A stretch of DNA of 64,000 nt, taken from contig OZ017767.1 of the NCBI GenBank assembly GCA_963969345.1, positions 11,724,471-11,788,470 of the forward strand. Direction: 5' to 3'. The position numbers and the translations under genes were made by a program. The DNA comes from Turbatrix aceti. Lineage: Eukaryota > Nematoda > Chromadorea > Rhabditida > Panagrolaimidae. Positions 58,701 through 64,000 of the stretch are shown one piece after another. Under the pieces are notes generated by a model, which saw nothing but the letters and a program-made list of their open reading frames with translations, did no database searches and was not told where the DNA came from. Positions within the stretch are counted from its first letter, which is position 1. Every line of letters starts with the position of its first letter.

Positions 58701-61700
58701 AGCTGTCATGAAGGTCGCTCTTTCGACACACTCTGCACGATCCCTAATTTGGGAATCAGAAGTCATGGGTCGCATTGGGAACTATCCAAGTAAAATTTAA
58801 TTTTTTTTTTACAAAAAAAATCAGAAAATTTTTAGGTGAGTGCAAACTCAAACATCTGGTCCAACGCATGGGCGCCGGCATGACATCAGGCAAAGATACC
58901 GATAGCATGCCTTATCTCGTCATGGAAATGCTCCCCGGTAATCCGGTGTCCGTCATTGGCACCTGTGTCGGTGACGAACTGACATCCAAGGTCTGCGAGT
59001 ACGGACTACAGCTGCTCAAGGCCCTCTACGACATGCACTCTGTTGGCTTCCTGCATCGGGATATCAAACCGGAAAATCTGGGAATGTACAACAACGAAAT
59101 CCTTGTCATGTACGACCTCGGAATGGCGCGCGCCTTTACGGATCGACTTGGAAGGTTGCGCGAACCAAGAAGTGACCCCGGAATGAGAGGAACTGATGAA
59201 TGGGCCTCGCTGTCGGCCGAACTTGGCAAGGAACAGGGACCGGTGGACGACTTGTGGGTGAGTGGAATGTTCGCAAAAAATGACAATAAAAAAATTTTTC
59301 ACGATCAGAAACTTTTTTGGTGATTCCAAATGTTTTTTTTAGATATTTTTTTTATTCTGGACTTGAATGTTGTAAAAAAATTCCAGGGCTGGTTCTACGT
59401 CATGATCGAGTGGTTCAACTGTACATCCCGGACTCCCCAGGCGTGGTCAGCCTACGAAGCACACGCCAAGCTGCGTCACGTCTTCAAATCCGCTATGTTT
59501 CCTGCCTATCTAGTGCTACGAAATTGTCCCGTTGAATTTTACTACATTCACGTACGTTTCTTTTTTTTTTAAATTTATATTTTTTGTCTGGAAGTTGGAA
59601 GTTTAGATGTATCTACGCAACGTCGGACGCTCCGAATCGCCTAATTACTTCTACCTTGCGCACATGCTCAATAAGGCTAAAAAGAAGGCAGACGAAAACC
59701 TCGAAGAAGAAAAAGCGGATGCGAAGCCTCCAGAAAAGCCGGCACCAGTTCCTTCGAATGCGGTAACTGTTGACAAGCTCATGGATAAGATTGCTGTGCA
59801 TCGGATTGCCTATATTGGATTTTAGAAAACAAAAATAAATTTTTGACTTTGTAAAAAATTGAAATTTAGAAAATAGCAGTCAAAAACCCACCCTAGGCTC
59901 AGGATTAGCCATGAGCTTGAGCTGAAGCATGATCTGATCGCCTTTCTTTGCCTTGATGCGCTTGCGTTTCTGCAAAAAGTCTGGCTTGATTGCAATTTGC
60001 TTCTCTGCATCCTTTGTTGTCTTCTTTGGCTTTCCAGCACCCACTGTTTTGCCAACTTTACTGTCGGCCTGTTCCTGTAGCTTTTGTCGATCGTCCACAA
60101 CCGGTTTGGCCACTTTGAAAGTCGTCTTGACCGCTTCATACGCTGGAATGTTGAGAACGCCAGTTTTTTCGCCGATTTGCTGACCTTGCTTCTGCGCTGC
60201 GATCGCTGCAGTTTGCGCGCTGGGTTTTTCTGGCGGGAAATCGCTTTCTTCTTCGACTGCTGTTTTTTCACGTTCGTCGTCGATCACAGCTTTCTCAACT
60301 TGATCGTTTTCTTCCTGACTTTTTTCCACTTCCCCGAGTTCTTCTATTTCATCCAGTATCATGTCTCTGATTGTTTTGGCGTCGATCGAGGAAATGTGCG
60401 AAATCGTATCCTCATCGTCAGCCTCATTGCCGGGGTCGATGTAAAGCTCTGTCATTTTTCCATACCCTCGTTTTGTCAATTCCTTGTCCAAATCCGGTGT
60501 TTTCTCGAATGGAATTCTGAATGTACCAAGTTGGATACCAAAGATGTCACGAATGACGACCTCGGTCATGACTGTGTCAGGCAACTTTTTCATCGTGATG
60601 TGAAGTTCATCCAGTTCGCCTTCACCGATCTGGGGAATCGATGACGACACTGCCGCTTTTTCTGGGGATTCCTTAGCCGTGAGAACGATATCCACGTTAC
60701 CCATGGAGTTGAGTTTGCTCATGACAGCGGTGAGCGCTTCGGTTTTTTCATCTTCAAGCGAGTAGCAAACAGGTTCGATGGAATCCGAGGATTCACGGTT
60801 TTTGGGATCGGGTCGGGGCTTGGCAGAGAGGCGGCGCAGAGTTGGGCTGACCAGGGCTGCGAGTTCGGTGAGGTCATCTGAGGAGGAATGTCGCTCTCTG
60901 GGACTCTGGATCGAAGAAGGTGAGAGTGTACCGGACGAGAGGTGCTGTTCTTTGGGAATACCGGGTTGATTGGTAGAACCAGCTTCTGGAGGAGAATGAG
61001 AGTAGTCTTCGGTGTGGATTCCAGGCACGGCAGACGATTTTTGCGAGGAATCGGCAGGGTGGCGTTTGGAAGAGGTTCTGGCGAAACTTGCTGGATCTTT
61101 TGATGGTTGTTCAAGGCTCTGGGCTTCTTCTCTGTCTTCAGGGCCTTGTTTTTGTCCAGCAGTCGGAATTTGCTTTTTGGGGTCCTTGAATTTCTTACCG
61201 GAAACATCACTTCTTTGTTTGGATGCAAATTCCTTGTCCTGCCCAAGTTTTTCTTTTGTCACGTCTTGTTGTCCAAGTTTTGCTTCACCCGCCTCGGGCA
61301 CTTGGAAATCGCCCGTCGCGCTTCCAGGACTCTGAATTCTAGTCCGCAGCGTAATGCTGCCAGACTCGCCAGGAGGCGACTGCACACGCAGACGTATGTT
61401 TGTCTTTATTGTTGCGACTGGACTAGCTGCAGGCGATTTTCCAGCTGCTTTCTTTTTCTTTTTCTGCTGTTCTTGAAGCATTTTCAACGCCTTCGCTTTC
61501 TCAAAAATAGCATGGATTGACGTGACTCCAGCCTTGGTAGGCATTTTTCGGAGATGTGAGTCGAGGGAGACTCCTTCGTATTTATCCGCCGAGAGCCGCC
61601 CCATTAAGTGAGGTAGTTTACCTGGTGGTAGGTCATCTTGGAGCTTTTCGTACTCTTCAGGAAGTTTGATCGGCTTTGACAGGTCAAAATCGTCGATTAA

Positions 61701-64000
61701 TACGTCGTCTGCAAGTTCTGTATCTGAGACATCGCCATTCTTGCCTTCAGACGCCGTGATGTACTCGCTGTTGTCGGTTGACGTGGATTTCAGTAGTTGC
61801 CGGGGGGCGAGTGAAGACTTTTCGGAATCCAGAGTTGTTTTGAGGTTTTTAATGGCTGCCTTTTGTTCGTCCAGCAATGCTGCGGTGTCTAGAGGGCCAG
61901 TTGGTTTTCCAACCCTCAAGCTAGCCTTCAGGGCTTCTCGCTCTGCGATTGTAGCTTCGGTTTCTTCGCTGGGAATCGGAGCAACTTGCTCAGCTTCCAG
62001 TAAAGTTTTTTCAAGCAAAGCCGCAGCTGCAGTTTTTGACATTTGTATTGTTTCCTTGAGGCCAATCGATCCCTTGACAAGCTTTTCTTCTGGCAGTTTG
62101 GTAACGGCAATTGTTCTCTCGGTTTCTTCTTCCCCGGGTGGGACGGCGCTTCGTCGCCTGATCTTCTTTGTGGCTCCAAAGTACACTTCGTCGGAGAGGA
62201 AGACCTCGATTGCTTCTTCGGCTGCGTGGCTTTCAATCGTGGCCGCCAAATCGATATTTGAGGGCTTCTTTTTTGCAACCATGTCTGCGGTGATGATTTC
62301 TGGCTCACCGTGGACGTATGAATGATCAACTTCTTCCCCATCTGGGATATCCAGATGAGCAGATGTGTGATGCTTAGACACGTGCACTGTGAATTCCGTC
62401 GACGACCTGGGAGAAAGCTTAAAGAGACCGGTAACAGAAGTTGTCTCTTCAGTAGCTTCGGTGATTTCCTTCCTGGCTTTGAGGACCTTTTTGTGCTTTA
62501 CACTTGCATCGGCGTGTTGTTCTGATTCAGGCTTTTCAAGTTCGACGCTGACATTGGTGAAAGCATTGGTGGTATCGGTAACGGTTCTTTCAGCCCGCTC
62601 ACTCGCACGCCGTCTGAATACGGTGTCCACGTGATCCGATTTGGGAGCGGTGAATACGTTCTCGGTCACCGATACTGTAGCTTCCTTGGACGATCGAACT
62701 TTTTTCTTGGCTTTCAGAAGATCCGGCATTTTTTGTAGCGTTGTTACACTGACTTCGGATTCTGCATCAGAGGTTTCAAGTGCGACGTCAATAGCCACAT
62801 CAGAATCATTCTTTTTGTCGTGGTAGGATTCGACCATAGATTGCTGAGTTTCAGGTTTTTCGACGAATCTTTCGTAAGATACTCCGCGGTCACCCTTATG
62901 GGAAACGGATTTGGAGACAAGTTCGTGAGATCTCAGTAGAACTGTCTTGTCGTCACCGGAATCGGCGCCCGCGGCTTCGATCTCTCGATCAAGAGTAACG
63001 GTTTCCTCAAGAGCAACTTTGGGGCCTCGTCGACCCTTCACCGGACTGCGGGATTTCCTGATCGATAGCTCAGCAGATTCGTCTGCTTCTTCCGAGGGGT
63101 AGCGGAGTGCTCGCATGGCTGCAATCTTCTGCCTGGCCTTGTGACGACGATAGATATCCGCATTCGACTCGGTAGATCCACGATTCATTGAGAAATCGAC
63201 ATCTACGGTCACCGATTCATTGCCTGATTCCAGACCCCATCCAGGCGTGTAGTCAGTGGAGTACATGGATTCTGACTCGGAAATCTCAGAAGCCATTGTT
63301 ACGCCGGAAGCAGTTCTCTGTGCATAGCGTTTGGCGGATTGTGAAATTTTTTGTTTGCGAGCCGTTGATTTGGAATAGGGTGCATCCTTTGTTGCTTCTT
63401 CAATATCCGCATGGGCTTCAGCGACTGCCGAAGCAGAAGCAACGTGTTCTTGTGCGCCTTCGTCTTTTGGAATTAGGTCGAATACAGCCCCGACAGTTAC
63501 TTCCTTCTGACTCGGAGATTTTGTTTCTGATATCTCACCGGCAGTTTCTTGAACTTCCCGAACGATGGCTTCGAGTTCAGACAGGGTTGAGTGAACGGTA
63601 GCGGGGAAAGTGGTGGCATCGACTGCAGCTTGGGAGGATGAAACTTTTTCCGCGGCAAACGTTGTCTTCTGTGGAGGTTTTGTCTTCTTTGGCTTTTTGA
63701 CGTCTCCTGTGGATTCGTCGGCTTCGGATTGGGCAGTAGGTTGTTTGACGCTTGACTTTGCTGCAGCCTTTTGTCCGGTGTCCGCTGCTTCGCCGGAAAC
63801 TGACTTTTTGGCTACATCAATGTCACTGGTGGCGGATGCGGAGCCAAAAGTGGCAGCAGTTTCCTCCTTCATACCCAAGTTACTGGTTTCTTGATCCACA
63901 GCTTCTTTGCCAGATAACGTGACGTCAAACTCGGTGCTTTCAGATGTCGGTGCTTTAACTTGTCTACCAATCGTTTCTTTTGATTTAGCAGCGGATTTTT
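49710..64000 (-). CDS. ttn-1: Titin-like gene, central part: disordered region, Lys/Ala/Glu helix repeats, Ig and Fn3 domains
   Basis: Eight exons: 64000-59892 (open at the window edge), 58318-57784, 57687-53276, 53231-52826, 52780-51788, 51689-50697, 50647-50372 and 50000-49710, with all phases agreeing. The first exon encodes over 1300 residues of charged, Ser/Thr/Glu-rich, probably disordered sequence. Two Ig domains follow, then a Lys/Ala/Glu repeat of about 600 residues. After that come Ig x3, Fn3 x3, Ig x4, Fn3 x2, a Pro/Lys-rich linker, Ig x2 and Fn3. Invertebrate titins are sarcomere scaffolds and springs with this mix of Ig, Fn3, coiled-coil-like and disordered segments. The last exon leaves in phase 1 and can join the Ig block at 33165. 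No kinase domain is found in either block. A plus-strand kinase gene sits in intron 1. Confidence 0.85.
55450..57305 (-). repeat. Lys/Ala/Glu-rich helical repeat region within the titin-like protein
   Basis: About 600 residues built from variations on [20 protein letters not shown] and [14 protein letters not shown], without Pro or Gly. High charge, periodic K and E, and no hydrophobic seam suggest a long single alpha-helix or extended coiled coil rather than a globular domain. Unit lengths vary, pointing to repeated unequal duplication. On the opposite strand it creates long Phe/Ser/Ala-rich frames that are not genes. Confidence 0.85.
58522..59825 (+). CDS. Tau-tubulin-kinase-like (CK1 superfamily) protein kinase nested in a titin intron
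   Basis: Four exons (58522-58789, 58836-59257, 59387-59551, 59607-59825) give 357 residues. Kinase features: glycine loop IGAGANG (41-47), ATP-anchoring Lys64 in VMKVAL, catalytic HRDIKPEN (163-170), and DLG at 183-185 in place of the usual DFG; the metal-binding Asp is kept. Next come MRGTDEWAS in the activation segment and a C-lobe close to the TTBK-like families expanded in nematodes. A charged Lys/Glu tail ends in IAYIGF. It should be catalytically competent as a Ser/Thr kinase; the target is unknown (nematode members are often sperm-enriched, family knowledge only). The whole gene lies antisense within the intron 58319-59891 of the titin-like gene. Confidence 0.88.
59834..59839 (+). terminator. 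Polyadenylation signal of the nested kinase gene
   Basis: AATAAA starts 9 bp after the kinase stop codon. The transcript must end before, or overlap antisense with, the titin exon whose splice donor is at 59891, only 52 bp further on. Confidence 0.6.

Overview
The window looks like AT-rich nuclear DNA from a nematode (Chromadorea, rhabditid-like; species not identified). The reasons are many introns of about 45-60 bp with TTTTCAG-type acceptors, a kettin-type and a titin-type giant muscle gene, a nested worm-type tau-tubulin-kinase-like gene, and a CYP typical of nematode multigene families. Exon coordinates were worked out by hand from splice signals and reading-phase continuity; most should be right to within a base or two.

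Layout. 1-4468 (+): 3' end of a kettin-like gene. 5724-9812 (+): tandem GNAT acetyltransferases A, B and C. 9906-23843: a much rearranged stretch with DGAT2-like acyltransferase genes, a fourth GNAT copy (D), a young intact Ty3/gypsy LTR retrotransposon (11999-17521), two foldback/MITE-like insertions and two 200-N scaffold gaps. 23871-25680 (-): cytochrome P450. 26821-33165 (-) and 49710-64000 (-): two blocks of a titin-like gene, whose splice phases allow one continuous gene. The 16.5 kb between them reads as a giant intron holding a plus-strand Kv channel (47496-49340, plus two candidate alternative first exons upstream), a decayed gene fragment, inverted repeats and a hAT-type MITE. A second titin intron holds a plus-strand TTBK-like kinase (58522-59825).

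Main points. (1) Kettin and titin are convergent, with a small metabolic cluster between them. (2) The titin gene shows no kinase domain at the Fn3-to-Ig boundary where titin/twitchin kinases normally sit; that boundary is the giant intron. (3) Contigs on both sides of the first gap repeat each other: GNAT C with its DGAT2 tail at 8783-10644 matches 17521-19361, and 10651-11770 is identical to 22428-23547. This looks like two alleles placed in tandem, or a recent rearranged duplication. The empty target site of the LTR element is preserved upstream of GNAT C. (4) Both DGAT2 genes are broken by transposon-like insertions that, if removed with one target-site copy, leave open frames of 329 and 332 codons. 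(5) The Kv channel has a PIT motif in S6 instead of PxP, as in electrically silent Kv subunits.
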